A stretch of 64,000 bases of DNA from G963701675 sp963701675 (lineage in GTDB: Bacteria; Planctomycetota; Planctomycetia; Gemmatales; Gemmataceae), in contig OY969623.1 in NCBI GenBank assembly GCA_963701675.1, forward strand, positions 1,302,001-1,366,000. Direction: 5' to 3'. The translations under genes were made by a program, and so were the position numbers. Positions 32,893-42,194 of this stretch are shown here, piece by piece. Position 1 is the stretch's first letter; each line of letters opens with the position of its first letter. The notes below the pieces were generated by a model. That model did not search any database. It saw nothing but the letters and a program-made list of their open reading frames with translations, and had not been told where the DNA came from.

Positions 32893-33807
32893 CTAGCCGC
32901 GACCTGCAATCCAACTTCCATGCACGACTGTGTCGTCCAGCACCAGCGATGATGCGTGATCGCCGCGTTCCGATTCGGCGCGGTATTCGATGCCGTCGCC
33001 GACCGCATCGGTCTGTTGCCAGTTCAGGTCGGCTATCCTGTCGAGTGTCTGTTCGACGTCGCGGCTTGTCAATTCGGTGTCAGGCTTCTCGGGTTTCACG
33101 ATCTCGAAGAGCAGGCCGGATAACAAGCGCGGCCAGACTTTTTCGCAGGTCTCGGGTTTGTCGAACACATCGATCGACGTCAGCCGTTCGCCGACGGCAA
33201 TGGCCAGGCCGTTTGCGCCATTGATGTACTTCACTTTCTCCCGGAATTGGTTCAGGCGGTCACCGTAGGTTTCGTATGCGTCCGCCATCGCATCGGTGGG
33301 AGACGCAACGTCCAGACATGCCTGGAACTTCGCGACTTCGCCCCAAACTTCACCTTGATCTGAACGATGTCCGAGGTTGGCACGAAGCGACCGAGCGACG
33401 GCGCCTTTGAGGGCAGATCGCAGATTGAAAGGCGAGCTGGTGCCACTGTAGCCAAAGGACCCAGATGTGAATCGCCAACGGCCGCGCTCGACACAAGAAA
33501 CCGGTATCTTGTTTTTCGAAAGCGCCGCGATGAGCACCGATGTGTTCAACACCCGGTTTTGCTTCGCGCCTTTTAGCTCGTCGCCTTCAAGGAATAGAAT
33601 GCGGCGTTTGCACCGGTTCTCGACCAACAACTCGGGAACCGATCCGGCTTCGCTGACCTCGGTGATCGTCACCGATTGGTCGGCCACGGCCTCTTCGGCG
33701 AGTTGATAGTCAACGGCGCCATTGGAATTCGCGAACAACGGAAAGATGGAGATGGAATCATGGCGGATCGGATCGCCAACACGAAGTTTGGGGAGAGCGA
33801 CGGACAT
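32893..33807 (-). CDS. ARPP-1-like (DUF6569) protein
   Basis: A 304-residue protein with VGDPIRHDSISIFPLFANSN, VPELLVENRCKRRILFLEGD, ELKGAKQNRVLNTSVLIAAL and KIPVSCVERGRW. These form the pattern of ARPP-1 family proteins (named for association with ADP-ribosylglycohydrolase and rhodanese-phosphatase proteins). Those proteins are linked to stress or nucleotide signalling, but this function is not proven. ATG at 33807 is chosen because AAAGGAG lies six bases upstream. It is divergent from rho. No partner gene is adjacent. Confidence 0.75.
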   Translation of the reverse strand: MSVALPKLRVGDPIRHDSISIFPLFANSNGAVDYQLAEEAVADQSVTITEVSEAGSVPELLVENRCKRRILFLEGDELKGAKQNRVLNTSVLIAALSKNKIPVSCVERGRWRFTSGSFGYSGTSSPFNLRSALKGAVARSLRANLGHRSDQGEVWGEVAKFQACLDVASPTDAMADAYETYGDRLNQFREKVKYINGANGLAIAVGERLTSIDVFDKPETCEKVWPRLLSGLLFEIVKPEKPDTELTSRDVEQTLDRIADLNWQQTDAVGDGIEYRAESERGDHASSLVLDDTVVHGSWIAGRG

Positions 33808-34272
33808 TGACAACTCCTTTCAAGTTTGTTGATGTGCCCGAAGAAAGACAGAAAGCCGGAGTGGGAAGTTCACCGTTCATCGCCGACTATCTAACCATAC
33901 CAAGGACCGTAATGCGCCAGGGCAATGGGGCAGCCGTCCGTTCGGCGTTTCCGTCACGTTCGGCCGGTGTGCCGGTTACTTTTGGAAATCCGTGAAATTG
34001 GCGCTGGCAATAGTTGTGCCGATTGCTTAGAATACCGGCCGGGCAGACACTCCCGGTTTGGGGAGGCGGACCGTCGGCTCGCTCCACCTTTTTACGCTCG
34101 GGTGAGCGTCTTCGGGTTTCCTTCGGGAAACAAAATCTGCTGGGTTTCAGGTTTGGTAGCCGGGACGAGAGATGGCTTCCGGCTTCGTCCATCGGGCGGT
34201 CAGTCCGTTTCAGGAATTCCATTTTGGAATAATCTCATTCATAAGCCACATCATCATCGAGGAGGAAGTACC
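33808..34272 (+). promoter_or_regulatory. Upstream region and long 5' leader of rho
   Basis: 465 bases between the divergent ARPP-1-like gene and rho. Two adjacent hairpins occur: 34094-34109 (6-bp stem, GGGT loop) and 34116-34131 (6-bp stem with a TTCG tetraloop closed by C-G). The strand is open in the rho frame from 33925, but no start there has convincing support. The bacterial rho gene is often autoregulated through its leader, so these hairpins are candidates for that; I cannot place the promoter. Confidence 0.45.
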
Positions 34273-35658
34273 ATGGCCGTCGCTCGTAGCGACGAAGGGG
34301 CGGGGAACGTCACGAGAAAGCGGCCGCCGCGGCGCGGTGGTCCCGATGTCGCCCATGTCGCCACACCCATGACGCCGCCTCCGCCAGGCACACCGTCGGT
34401 TCGGCTGGACGACCTGTATCGGTTGCCGATGCCGAAGCTCTTCGCGTTCGCCGAAAAGGAAGGCGTCGCCGAACACACGGGCATGAATCGCGGCCAACTC
34501 ATCGCCGCCGTTGTCCGACACCAAATCGAACGCGGCCTCATCGTGCGCGGCTCGGGAACTCTGGAAGTTCTTCCCGATGGCTACGGCTTCCTCCGAAGCG
34601 TTGCCCATAATTACCTGGCATCTCCCGAAGACATATACGTCTCGCCCAGCCAGATTCGGCGGCTCGGCCTGCGCACCGGCCTCATCGTCGAAGGACCCAT
34701 TCGCTTACCGATCGAGGGCCAGGACAATTTCGCCCTCATGCAGGTCGAAATCGTCAATGGACACTCTCCTGACGAGAGGCCACGCGGCACCGTCTTCGAA
34801 GACCTGACGCCGTTGCATCCGGAAAATCGCCTCGTTCTGGAGACCACCGCCGAAGAACTTGCGATGCGCGTCGTCGACCTCGTTACACCCATTGGAAAAG
34901 GACAACGTGGCTTGATCGTCTCGCCGCCGCGCGCGGGCAAAACCATTCTGTTGCAGAAAATCGCCCTCGCGGTGAAGCAAAACCACCCCGAGGCGTACAT
35001 CATCGTCTTGCTCGTCGACGAGCGTCCGGAAGAAGTCACCGATATGCTGCGCAGTGTGTCGGGGCCGATGTCGGAAGTGGTGGCCAGCACGTTCGACGAA
35101 CCATCTTCGGAACACGTTCACGTCAGCGAAATCGCGTTGGAGAAAGCAAAACGACTGGTGGAGCACGGCAAAGACGTCGTGCTCTTGCTCGATTCCATCA
35201 CGCGCTTGGCCCGGGCGCACAACACCGAGGCCCCAAGCGGCGGCAAGCTGCTGTCCGGCGGTCTGGACTCGAACGCCATGCAGAAGCCGAAGCGCTTCTT
35301 CGGCGCTGCCCGACACGTCGAAGAAGGCGGCAGCCTGACCATTCTCGCCACTGCACTGGTTGACACCGGCAGCCGGATGGATGAAGTGATCTTTGAAGAG
35401 TTCAAAGGCACCGGCAACATGGAACTCCACCTCGACCGGCGGCTTGTCGACAAGCGCGTCTGGCCCGCCATCGACATCAATCGTTCCGGCACTCGCAAGG
35501 AAGAGCTGCTGTTGCATCCCGAGGAAGTCGAACGGGTGCGCACCTTACGGCGTGTTCTGGCCGACATGCACCCGGTGGAAGCCATGGAGCTTTTGACCAA
35601 TCGGCTGCGCAAGACCAAATCGAACGCGGAATTCCTCCTCAGCATGAACATGGCCTAA
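34273..35658 (+). CDS. rho: Transcription termination factor Rho
   Basis: A hexameric RNA-dependent ATPase/helicase that ends transcription. A basic, proline-containing tail (about 40 residues) precedes the Rho N-terminal SAP-like helix (LYRLPMPKLFAFAEKEGV), the RNA-binding cold-shock-like domain (LPDGYGFLRSVAHNYLASPE) and the ATPase. In the ATPase, Walker A is SPPRAGKTILLQKIA, Walker B is DVVLLLDSITRLARAHN and the R loop is FEEFKGTGNMELHLDR. The 461 residues are a normal length plus the tail. ATG at 34273 has GGAGGA six bases upstream; an in-frame reading from 33925 is not supported. A hypothetical exported protein follows. Confidence 0.97.
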   Translation: MAVARSDEGAGNVTRKRPPRRGGPDVAHVATPMTPPPPGTPSVRLDDLYRLPMPKLFAFAEKEGVAEHTGMNRGQLIAAVVRHQIERGLIVRGSGTLEVLPDGYGFLRSVAHNYLASPEDIYVSPSQIRRLGLRTGLIVEGPIRLPIEGQDNFALMQVEIVNGHSPDERPRGTVFEDLTPLHPENRLVLETTAEELAMRVVDLVTPIGKGQRGLIVSPPRAGKTILLQKIALAVKQNHPEAYIIVLLVDERPEEVTDMLRSVSGPMSEVVASTFDEPSSEHVHVSEIALEKAKRLVEHGKDVVLLLDSITRLARAHNTEAPSGGKLLSGGLDSNAMQKPKRFFGAARHVEEGGSLTILATALVDTGSRMDEVIFEEFKGTGNMELHLDRRLVDKRVWPAIDINRSGTRKEELLLHPEEVERVRTLRRVLADMHPVEAMELLTNRLRKTKSNAEFLLSMNMA

Positions 35659-35659
35659 T

Positions 35660-35680
35660 GCCGCTTGCGGCTTAGCGCGC
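35660..35680. repeat. Short REP-like palindrome (copy 2)
   Basis: GCCGC-TT-GCGGC stem followed by TTAGCGCGC, one base after the rho stop codon. It is nearly the same as 46769-46788 and related to 2884-2901. It could form a short hairpin at the end of the rho transcript. Confidence 0.5.
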
Positions 35681-35726
35681 TATTCCAACCGGCAGGCGTA
35701 AAGCAAGCTCGGAAAGGGTGAACACA

Positions 35727-36242
35727 ATGCGAAATTTTCTCGTGAGCGTCTCGCTATCGTGCGGATGCCTGTGTCTCAGTTGGGGCCAGACATTTGCCCA
35801 GCAAGAGGTCATGCCTCCGATCAATCGCAACGCCCCCGGTGTGCAGGTTGGAATGTTGCGGAATGGTTTTACGATCTTCGGTGAACTAGATCGCGCCGGG
35901 AATTTTCATCCGTTTCGGAATGTGGCGCCGCTAAAAGGCAACATGCCCTATAGCGGGCCAGGCTATAGACGGCTCAACTTTCCATTGCGCGAAAACGAGC
36001 CCGTTTACGAATTTCGATCCGGGCGGCTTATCAAGGGGACCTTGGATAAGGAAGGTAACTTCATCCCAGCGCTAGAGAATGCGGTGATGGAGTACAAAGA
36101 CTACCGGGAAGGTAAAGACGTGCCACGTATTTACAACCTTCCGCTTCATCTGATTCCGAAGGAAAAATTCCTCATTCCGCCGGGCGCTTACAATCTCCCG
36201 GCTGGGGTCCAAATGCAGCTTATCGCTCCTGACATTCGGTAG
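35727..36242 (+). CDS. Exported hypothetical protein
   Basis: A 171-residue protein with a signal peptide (NFLVSVSLSCGCLCLSWGQT, likely cleaved after the FAQ region). The mature part has motifs QVGMLRNGFTIFGELDRAGN, NEPVYEFRSGRLIKGTLDKE and EGNFIPALENAVMEYKDYRE, which look like two short beta-rich repeats. No family is recognised. ATG at 35727 is preferred over the GTG at 35718 because AAAGGG lies eight bases before it. Probably periplasmic or secreted. Confidence 0.68.
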   Translation: MRNFLVSVSLSCGCLCLSWGQTFAQQEVMPPINRNAPGVQVGMLRNGFTIFGELDRAGNFHPFRNVAPLKGNMPYSGPGYRRLNFPLRENEPVYEFRSGRLIKGTLDKEGNFIPALENAVMEYKDYREGKDVPRIYNLPLHLIPKEKFLIPPGAYNLPAGVQMQLIAPDIR

Positions 36243-36439
36243 TCGTTAGAGGTCATCTCGACTACGACAGGTCATGCATTTCGGTAAGCCGAATAGAATG
36301 CGGATTTGTCTCATCCCCGCGTAAGTATCCGTGATGAAGTGCTGCACTCATTCCGAGCAGCGCCGAAATTCGGTTTTGCGAACGCCTTGCGGGCGATTAT
36401 CATAAGGGAATCCTGTCACGCTCGCGGAGACTACTTATC

Positions 36440-39016
36440 ATGGCTGCGAAAACCGGCGTAAAACAACAATGTCCGAACTGTGACGCCCTGATTCCGATCA
36501 AGGAGGCCCAGTTCGGGAAACGAATCAAGTGCCCGCGCTGCGGTGATCCGTTCCTGGTTGAAGACCCCGAAATCGACGCCCCTCCGCCCACGGCAAAGGG
36601 CTCCAAAGCCGCCAACGGAAAAGCCGGTCCCAAGGCGAAGACGGCGCCAGGTCGCAAGCGTGACGACGACGACGCCACCAAACCCAAGAAAAAGAAATCC
36701 GATTCAGGCAACAACAAGGTAGTCGTCGGCGCCGTCCTGGGTGTCGTGGCCATTTCCGCACTCGCCATCGCCGCCTACTTCGTGTTCTTCAAGGAAGAGC
36801 CGAAGAAACAAGTCGCGTCGAATACGACGTCGTCGCCTCAACCGCCGAGCCCCGCGCCGACCGTTCCGACAACGCCCGATGTCGTTCCAAGCGATACCAA
36901 TCCAGTCATTCCCAAAGTTGAGGGACAAGACACTACTCCCGGCGGAACTCAGGTTCCCGCGGCCGGGACGCCGACACTGCCGCCGGGGTTGTCATCGTTT
37001 AGCGGCAGTCCGATCAGCAACATGCTTTTGAACGAGACGCAGTTTGTCTTGAACATTCCGATGGCGGAAGCCCTCAAGAACCCGATGGGCCACCTGGCGT
37101 TCGATCATGCGTCCGTGCAACGCACCCTTGGATTTCCGGTCGAGGCAATCGAACACGTGATCGCATCGGGAAGTCTGTCGCCGCCGTGGATCATGGTGTA
37201 TGTCCGCACCAACAAGCCCGTGCCGTTCGACAACGTCAAGAAGGCGCTGGCTTTGACGCCGGCCCAGGGCAGCCCGTATGCCGGGCAAGACTTCTTCCAG
37301 TCGCACACGAACTTCGGGGAGGCGCTGGATTCGTTCCTCCCTGAGGATTACTACAGTTCCGTCGTCCGCAGCACGCCGATACTAGTGCGACTGCACGATC
37401 CGCAGACGCTTGTATTCGGCGACCTCGTACCGATGAAGCGCTTCCTGGACGTGAAAGGTCAGCCGAAGCCCCAGGATCCCATTATCGGAACGAACCCGGA
37501 CGGCTCGCCCCAGCAACCAGGAGGCTTCGGCGGCCAAGAAACCACGCCCGTTATTGTCAGCGGCAACTATCGGACGATTCAGCCGAACTTGAAGGCCGTG
37601 CTTGATACGGTCGAGACGAACAAGCCGTACTTGTTCAGCTCCGTCATCGATTACAAAGGCGAATTCGGCGAGGCGGGTGAGGTTCTCAACATAGTCGCTG
37701 CGGGCGCGTCCCTGCATTGGCCCGGCGGCAAGGAACGCATCGTCGGCATGGCGGTTTGGCAGTGCAAGAATGAACAAGCGGCCGGCGAGGAAAAAGGCCG
37801 ATTCGATCAACTTATCACACAACTAACGCCGCTGGCATTCCTCGCCAAGAAGGTCAAACTCAAGACGGGCGAAGTCGCAAAGCCCGGCGAGCGGGTCGAA
37901 GGAGCTCCAGGTTCGCAGCCCGGCCCCGGTCCTGCACCCGGAGGTCCAGGCGGCAAAGGCGGCGGGCCACCCCCCGAAATGCCACCTGCTCCCGGACCGG
38001 GTAACCCGGCCCAACCAGGACAGCCCGGCACGCCCGGCGAAATCCCCGACGCCTTGGCTGATGCCCGCATCACCATCAATTTGAAACAGAACGGCCGAAA
38101 CATCGTCGGCGAGTTCGATTTCGATCTCGAACAGAAGTTCATCGACTACCTTTTCGACACGGCAAAGCCGTACCTCACGCGCGGTCACGGCGAACTGGAG
38201 ATGGCATCGTCGAATCCCCAGGCGACGCGTCTGGGCGCTGCGATCAAGTCCTACACGCAAAAAGAAGAACGATTTCCACAGGGCGCCGCCAAGCGCGATG
38301 CCTCCGCCGCGCGATTCAAGCGACCCTGGGCCCCGCACCAACGCATTAGCTGGATGGCCGAACTACTGCCGTATCTCGGCCACGAACAGACCTACGACCG
38401 CATCGACTTCAAACGTTCGTGGAGTGATTCGGAGAATATCAACGTTGCCAGCACGCTGATTCCGGAGTTTCTTGCTCCGGATGCACCGCACCGAAGTTGG
38501 TATGTGAAGTATCCGGGCGTTGGGCCGGACGTCGCCGCGACGAGCTACGTGGGAATCGCCGGTATCGGCCTCGACGCCACGCTCCACGACATCAATGATC
38601 CGAAGCGCGGCATCTTTGCCTACGATCGTCCAACACGGCTTTCCGAAATCGAGAACCTGGCGCGGACGATTCTTTTGATTCAAGTCCCGCCGTCAAGCCA
38701 CGTGCCCTGGATGTCCGGCGGCGGCACAACCGTTCGCGGGATGGCGGAGAAGAACTCCATCGAGGCGTTTTTGCCCCCGAAGGGCAAGGGCAAACGCGGC
38801 ACACACATCATCATGGCCGACGGTTCGGTCCGCTACGTCACGGAGTCGATTTCGGATGACGTGCTCAAGACACTCGCCGTGATTAAGGGAAAGAAAGGCG
38901 AGCTGTCAACTCTCGACACCATGGCCCCGGTCGTCAAGCCCGGCGAAGCGACCATGAAGGCCGTCGAAGCACCGCTCGGCACGCCGGCCCCCGCCGCGCC
39001 GCCGGGTGGCAACTAA
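36440..39016 (+). CDS. Large protein with N-terminal zinc ribbon, membrane anchor and DUF1559-like C-terminus
   Basis: 858 residues. The N-terminus is a zinc ribbon with CPNC (11-14) and CPRC (about 33-36). A Lys-rich linker and one transmembrane segment (VVVGAVLGVVAISALAIAAY, about 95-115) follow, then a Pro/Thr-rich spacer and a long exported domain. A Gly/Pro-rich linker (PGGPGGKGGGPPPEMPPAPG) separates the DUF1559-type end, with WMAELLPYLGHEQTYDRIDF and the H-x9-DG box HIIMADGSVRYVTE. DUF1559 is expanded in planctomycetes and looks like a pseudopilin-derived domain, but here no prepilin N-terminus is present. Function unknown. A hairpin terminator follows. Confidence 0.85.
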   Translation: MAAKTGVKQQCPNCDALIPIKEAQFGKRIKCPRCGDPFLVEDPEIDAPPPTAKGSKAANGKAGPKAKTAPGRKRDDDDATKPKKKKSDSGNNKVVVGAVLGVVAISALAIAAYFVFFKEEPKKQVASNTTSSPQPPSPAPTVPTTPDVVPSDTNPVIPKVEGQDTTPGGTQVPAAGTPTLPPGLSSFSGSPISNMLLNETQFVLNIPMAEALKNPMGHLAFDHASVQRTLGFPVEAIEHVIASGSLSPPWIMVYVRTNKPVPFDNVKKALALTPAQGSPYAGQDFFQSHTNFGEALDSFLPEDYYSSVVRSTPILVRLHDPQTLVFGDLVPMKRFLDVKGQPKPQDPIIGTNPDGSPQQPGGFGGQETTPVIVSGNYRTIQPNLKAVLDTVETNKPYLFSSVIDYKGEFGEAGEVLNIVAAGASLHWPGGKERIVGMAVWQCKNEQAAGEEKGRFDQLITQLTPLAFLAKKVKLKTGEVAKPGERVEGAPGSQPGPGPAPGGPGGKGGGPPPEMPPAPGPGNPAQPGQPGTPGEIPDALADARITINLKQNGRNIVGEFDFDLEQKFIDYLFDTAKPYLTRGHGELEMASSNPQATRLGAAIKSYTQKEERFPQGAAKRDASAARFKRPWAPHQRISWMAELLPYLGHEQTYDRIDFKRSWSDSENINVASTLIPEFLAPDAPHRSWYVKYPGVGPDVAATSYVGIAGIGLDATLHDINDPKRGIFAYDRPTRLSEIENLARTILLIQVPPSSHVPWMSGGGTTVRGMAEKNSIEAFLPPKGKGKRGTHIIMADGSVRYVTESISDDVLKTLAVIKGKKGELSTLDTMAPVVKPGEATMKAVEAPLGTPAPAAPPGGN

Positions 39017-39020
39017 TTCT

Positions 39021-39081
39021 GTTTAGCCGCCGCTCTCGGAGCGGCGCGGAATCCGCGCCGTTCCGAGAGCGGCGGCTAAAC
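39021..39081. terminator. Long bidirectional hairpin between convergent genes
   Basis: A perfect 20-bp outer stem (39021-39040 with 39062-39081) continues with a 9-bp inner stem (39042-39050 with 39052-39060); only one G-T wobble lies between. It starts four bases after the DUF1559-like gene stop and ends two bases before the stop of the CcsB-CcsA gene. No long T tract follows on either side, so it may act with Rho or as an RNA-end protector. Confidence 0.75.
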
Positions 39082-39082
39082 A

Positions 39083-42000
39083 TCAACTCGCTTCATTCAA
39101 CGTTGGCTGGATACGCTTGGAAGGCGTGGCCGCGAAGCTACGCCAATATCTCGGCGGCAAGCATCCCGCGCCAATCACCAGCAGGTGGCCAAGCCAACAC
39201 CAGACAAGAATCTGTGCCAGCGTGCTATTGAAGCCGTAGGCATGCAATCCGACGCCAAGTTGGTTGGTTCCATGCCATGACCAAAGCGTAAGCATGTTTC
39301 CGGCAATGGCTAGGACGGCGACTCCTCGCTGTTTCGCCATCCCGCTCCAGCGGGCGTGGAGAATAAGGGCGTTCCAAATCACTAAGATCAACGCGCCGTT
39401 CTCTTTCGGATCCCATCCCCAAAACCGACCCCACGATTGATCGGCCCAGATGCCGCCAAGCACGGTACCGGTAAAGGTTAGCAACACCGCGAAACAAACC
39501 ATGCCGTATATTTTTTGGCTCATCGCCTTCGCCAGCTCGGGTGTAAACCACGGTGTGAACACACCGAGAAGAACGTAGAGCACTCCGAGCGCTCCCGAAA
39601 CCAACGTTGCCGCATAGCCAAAGTTGATGATGGTTACGTGCGTGGCGAGCCAGAAATTGGTGTCAAGCACGGCCTGCATCATGTCAAGCGTATCGCCGCC
39701 ACCCGCCAAATGGTTGGCCATAAGCATCGTTGAGAAACCAAGAACGGCCGCGACCATCGACCCGATGCCATTTTGAAACAACCACTCCAGTACGAGAGCC
39801 ATCACCAGACAGCCCCAGCCGACGAAAACCTGGGTCGCATAGAGATTGGTGACAGGCGGCCTACCTTGAAGGTACATCCGCATGATGAGCGCGGCGCTGT
39901 GGACCGCCAGGGTCAGAATCGCAAGCCAAAACGCGGCGCACCGGAGCGGCACGGTGTATGTCAGCCAGGACATGGACGCTAGCAAAAAGACACCCGCGTA
40001 AAGCACCGCGCAATGATAGAACGGTGCGAAATGGTTGAATGACGCCTCCCACCTCGCCGTCCGCATCACCTCCGGCATTACCTTTTCGAGTTGGGCATGG
40101 TAATCGGCCACCAATCGATTGAATTCGTCGGCCTTGTTGCCCGCGTAGGCTTTGAACATTGCCAGGTAGGCGACCGCCGGTGGTAATTCCCGGCCCAGGT
40201 CGCGGTAACTCCGCAAGATCTTTTCTGGAGACTTTTCGTCGGCCAGCGCCTGCCGAATGGATGCATCGCTTCGTAGCGATCCTATCAACGTTTGCCAATT
40301 CTTCTCCGCTGTCGTCGGTGGGATCATCAACAAATCGTTAAGTGATGCCAACTCCATGAACAGTCGTATGTGGTCATGAACTTCAACGACTTTCTGGTCG
40401 AATACTTCGCGTTTCTTGGCTTCAAGGTTGCGGGCGCGCGCGTATTCGCGATCCAGCACATCGAGCTTTCCACGGAACTCATTGAGCGCGTACCGATACT
40501 TACCGGGCCGCATTTCGAGACCAAGCATGCCCAACAGCTGATCATTATCTATCCGGAACGCCTTTTCCCGATACGCGGCGTGGTTTTCGAACCCCCATTC
40601 GCTGGTCAAAACATCGAGCAGCCACTTAACGGCAGTCACTTCCTTGCCGTTGGGGTCACGAAGCACCTGGCGGCCGGAAATGACCATCAAGTCAACTCGA
40701 GCCACTGTGTCGAGGGGTTTGATCCGTCCGCGGTCCATGACGGGAAGCCTGCTAAACGCGGCAAAGTCTGTTTGACCGGCTGGCGTAGGCGAAGGCATCG
40801 CCGCCATAACCAAGTACAACCCGGCCAGGCCCATTACCAGTCCTGGCACAAGGCGCGAGAAGCCAGTCAATTCTTCCGGCTCCGCGCGTGTTGCAATCTT
40901 TCGCCGCAGAAAACCAACGAGATGGATCAGAAAATGCACGATCATGCCGGATGCCACCATCACGCATGAAACGTAAGGCAGTTCCAATCCCGGATTACGC
41001 ACGACCTGTAGGATCGTGCCACCGCCTCCCAGCACTCCCGACTGATAAAGCGTGTCGCCGGCGTGGCGATGCGGATTGTTCATCCAAATAACGACTTCGC
41101 GGTCTTCATTTTCTGTTGGGTCGGTGACTCGGACCCGGCTGGAGTAGTTCTTAGCAATGTCCGTTCCGGGATAGACGTCATGGCGGAATTCCAGAAGCTC
41201 CACCGTGTACGGCTTGTAGATTCGCTTGTGGCGGAGGTAAAGATCATAGGTCTTTCCGTCCTGCGTCACTTGCTGCGGCCGCTGCGGCATGTCGTAACGA
41301 TACGTCAACCAGCCGGTCAAAAGCAGCGTCTCCATCGCCCGACCGGTCGCCTTGTCTTTGATCGTGAGGTATGCAGACGGCACGTCCTCGCGCTGCATGG
41401 AAGTGCCGCTTTCCTCCGGTAGCGGCACCGCGACCCAATCTCGCCCGAAGCCGACGGTCGCAGGATTCGCTACGCCGGGGCGAGCATCCTGTAGCGCGGA
41501 ATTCATCAAGTAGCTTTGCACTTCGATGTCGAAGGGAAGCATGTCGCTCTGAATCAATCCACCTTTTCGCAGCCGCGACGCAGGAATGGAGACGACGTTA
41601 TCGGCACCCGAACCCGAGGAATCGACCACGGCCAATTCGAACGCCTGGTGCTCTTCGACGAAATCTGCGGACGCACCCTTCGGCAGTACCATTCGGGCTT
41701 CGACCGAGTACGAGGCGGTGATCATCTCGCCGAGCATCAGGACAACCAATCCCGAATGGATAAGCAAGATGCCCGAACGCTTCCAACTAAGCTTGAATCG
41801 CACCAGGTGGGCGGCCAAAAGGTTGATGAGCAGGAGGCTGCCGATCACCTTTCCGCCAGGGAAAGGAAACGTGCCGGCGACGTCCCACGTCTTCGGGAAT
41901 CCAAGAAAGATCTGACCGAATTGAACAAATAGCTGGTACGGAATCCAGGCGATCGTGGTGCGAAAGTAGTCGTGAAGGACCGTGTACAGGCCGTAATTGA

Positions 42001-42184
42001 TCTGTGCGAGCGTGCCTATGAAAATCAACAAGATCGAGAAAACGAACAGGATGACCGTGAGTCGCAATGATGCCAGCAGCGAAATAGCCTGATGCGCGAG
42101 ATATGGTAGACCCGTCGGCTTTCCCGTGCGCGAACCGCCGCCGTTGGCGCCGGGAGCTTCATATCCATTTACATACGAGCCCAT
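39083..42184 (-). CDS. Cytochrome c biogenesis protein, CcsB(ResB)-CcsA fusion
   Basis: A 1033-residue membrane protein of the system II pathway, which moves heme to the outer side and attaches it to apocytochromes. The N-terminal half is ResB-like (LASLRLTVILFVFSILLIFI, LVRFKLSWKRSGILLIHSG, and a large outside loop with YQSGVLGGGGTILQ). The C-terminal half is CcsA, with the heme-handling WGRFWGWDPKENG and ending helices. Fusion of both parts is known in several phyla. The middle part (after about residue 470) holds a long soluble segment with DRGRIKPLDTVARV and a helical region. The start is ATG at 42184. It is 10 bases downstream of a lipoprotein gene on the same strand. Confidence 0.92.
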   Translation of the reverse strand: MGSYVNGYEAPGANGGGSRTGKPTGLPYLAHQAISLLASLRLTVILFVFSILLIFIGTLAQINYGLYTVLHDYFRTTIAWIPYQLFVQFGQIFLGFPKTWDVAGTFPFPGGKVIGSLLLINLLAAHLVRFKLSWKRSGILLIHSGLVVLMLGEMITASYSVEARMVLPKGASADFVEEHQAFELAVVDSSGSGADNVVSIPASRLRKGGLIQSDMLPFDIEVQSYLMNSALQDARPGVANPATVGFGRDWVAVPLPEESGTSMQREDVPSAYLTIKDKATGRAMETLLLTGWLTYRYDMPQRPQQVTQDGKTYDLYLRHKRIYKPYTVELLEFRHDVYPGTDIAKNYSSRVRVTDPTENEDREVVIWMNNPHRHAGDTLYQSGVLGGGGTILQVVRNPGLELPYVSCVMVASGMIVHFLIHLVGFLRRKIATRAEPEELTGFSRLVPGLVMGLAGLYLVMAAMPSPTPAGQTDFAAFSRLPVMDRGRIKPLDTVARVDLMVISGRQVLRDPNGKEVTAVKWLLDVLTSEWGFENHAAYREKAFRIDNDQLLGMLGLEMRPGKYRYALNEFRGKLDVLDREYARARNLEAKKREVFDQKVVEVHDHIRLFMELASLNDLLMIPPTTAEKNWQTLIGSLRSDASIRQALADEKSPEKILRSYRDLGRELPPAVAYLAMFKAYAGNKADEFNRLVADYHAQLEKVMPEVMRTARWEASFNHFAPFYHCAVLYAGVFLLASMSWLTYTVPLRCAAFWLAILTLAVHSAALIMRMYLQGRPPVTNLYATQVFVGWGCLVMALVLEWLFQNGIGSMVAAVLGFSTMLMANHLAGGGDTLDMMQAVLDTNFWLATHVTIINFGYAATLVSGALGVLYVLLGVFTPWFTPELAKAMSQKIYGMVCFAVLLTFTGTVLGGIWADQSWGRFWGWDPKENGALILVIWNALILHARWSGMAKQRGVAVLAIAGNMLTLWSWHGTNQLGVGLHAYGFNSTLAQILVWCWLGHLLVIGAGCLPPRYWRSFAATPSKRIQPTLNEAS

Positions 42185-42194
42185 GTTCCTTGCC

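Noticed and set aside
33925..34272. N-terminal extension of rho by 116 codons
   Set aside because: The extra residues look unlike Rho, while ATG 34273 has a strong GGAGGA at good distance.
34705..35517. Long open frame (270 codons) on the minus strand
   Set aside because: It is the antisense shadow of rho, caused by GC-rich codon use.
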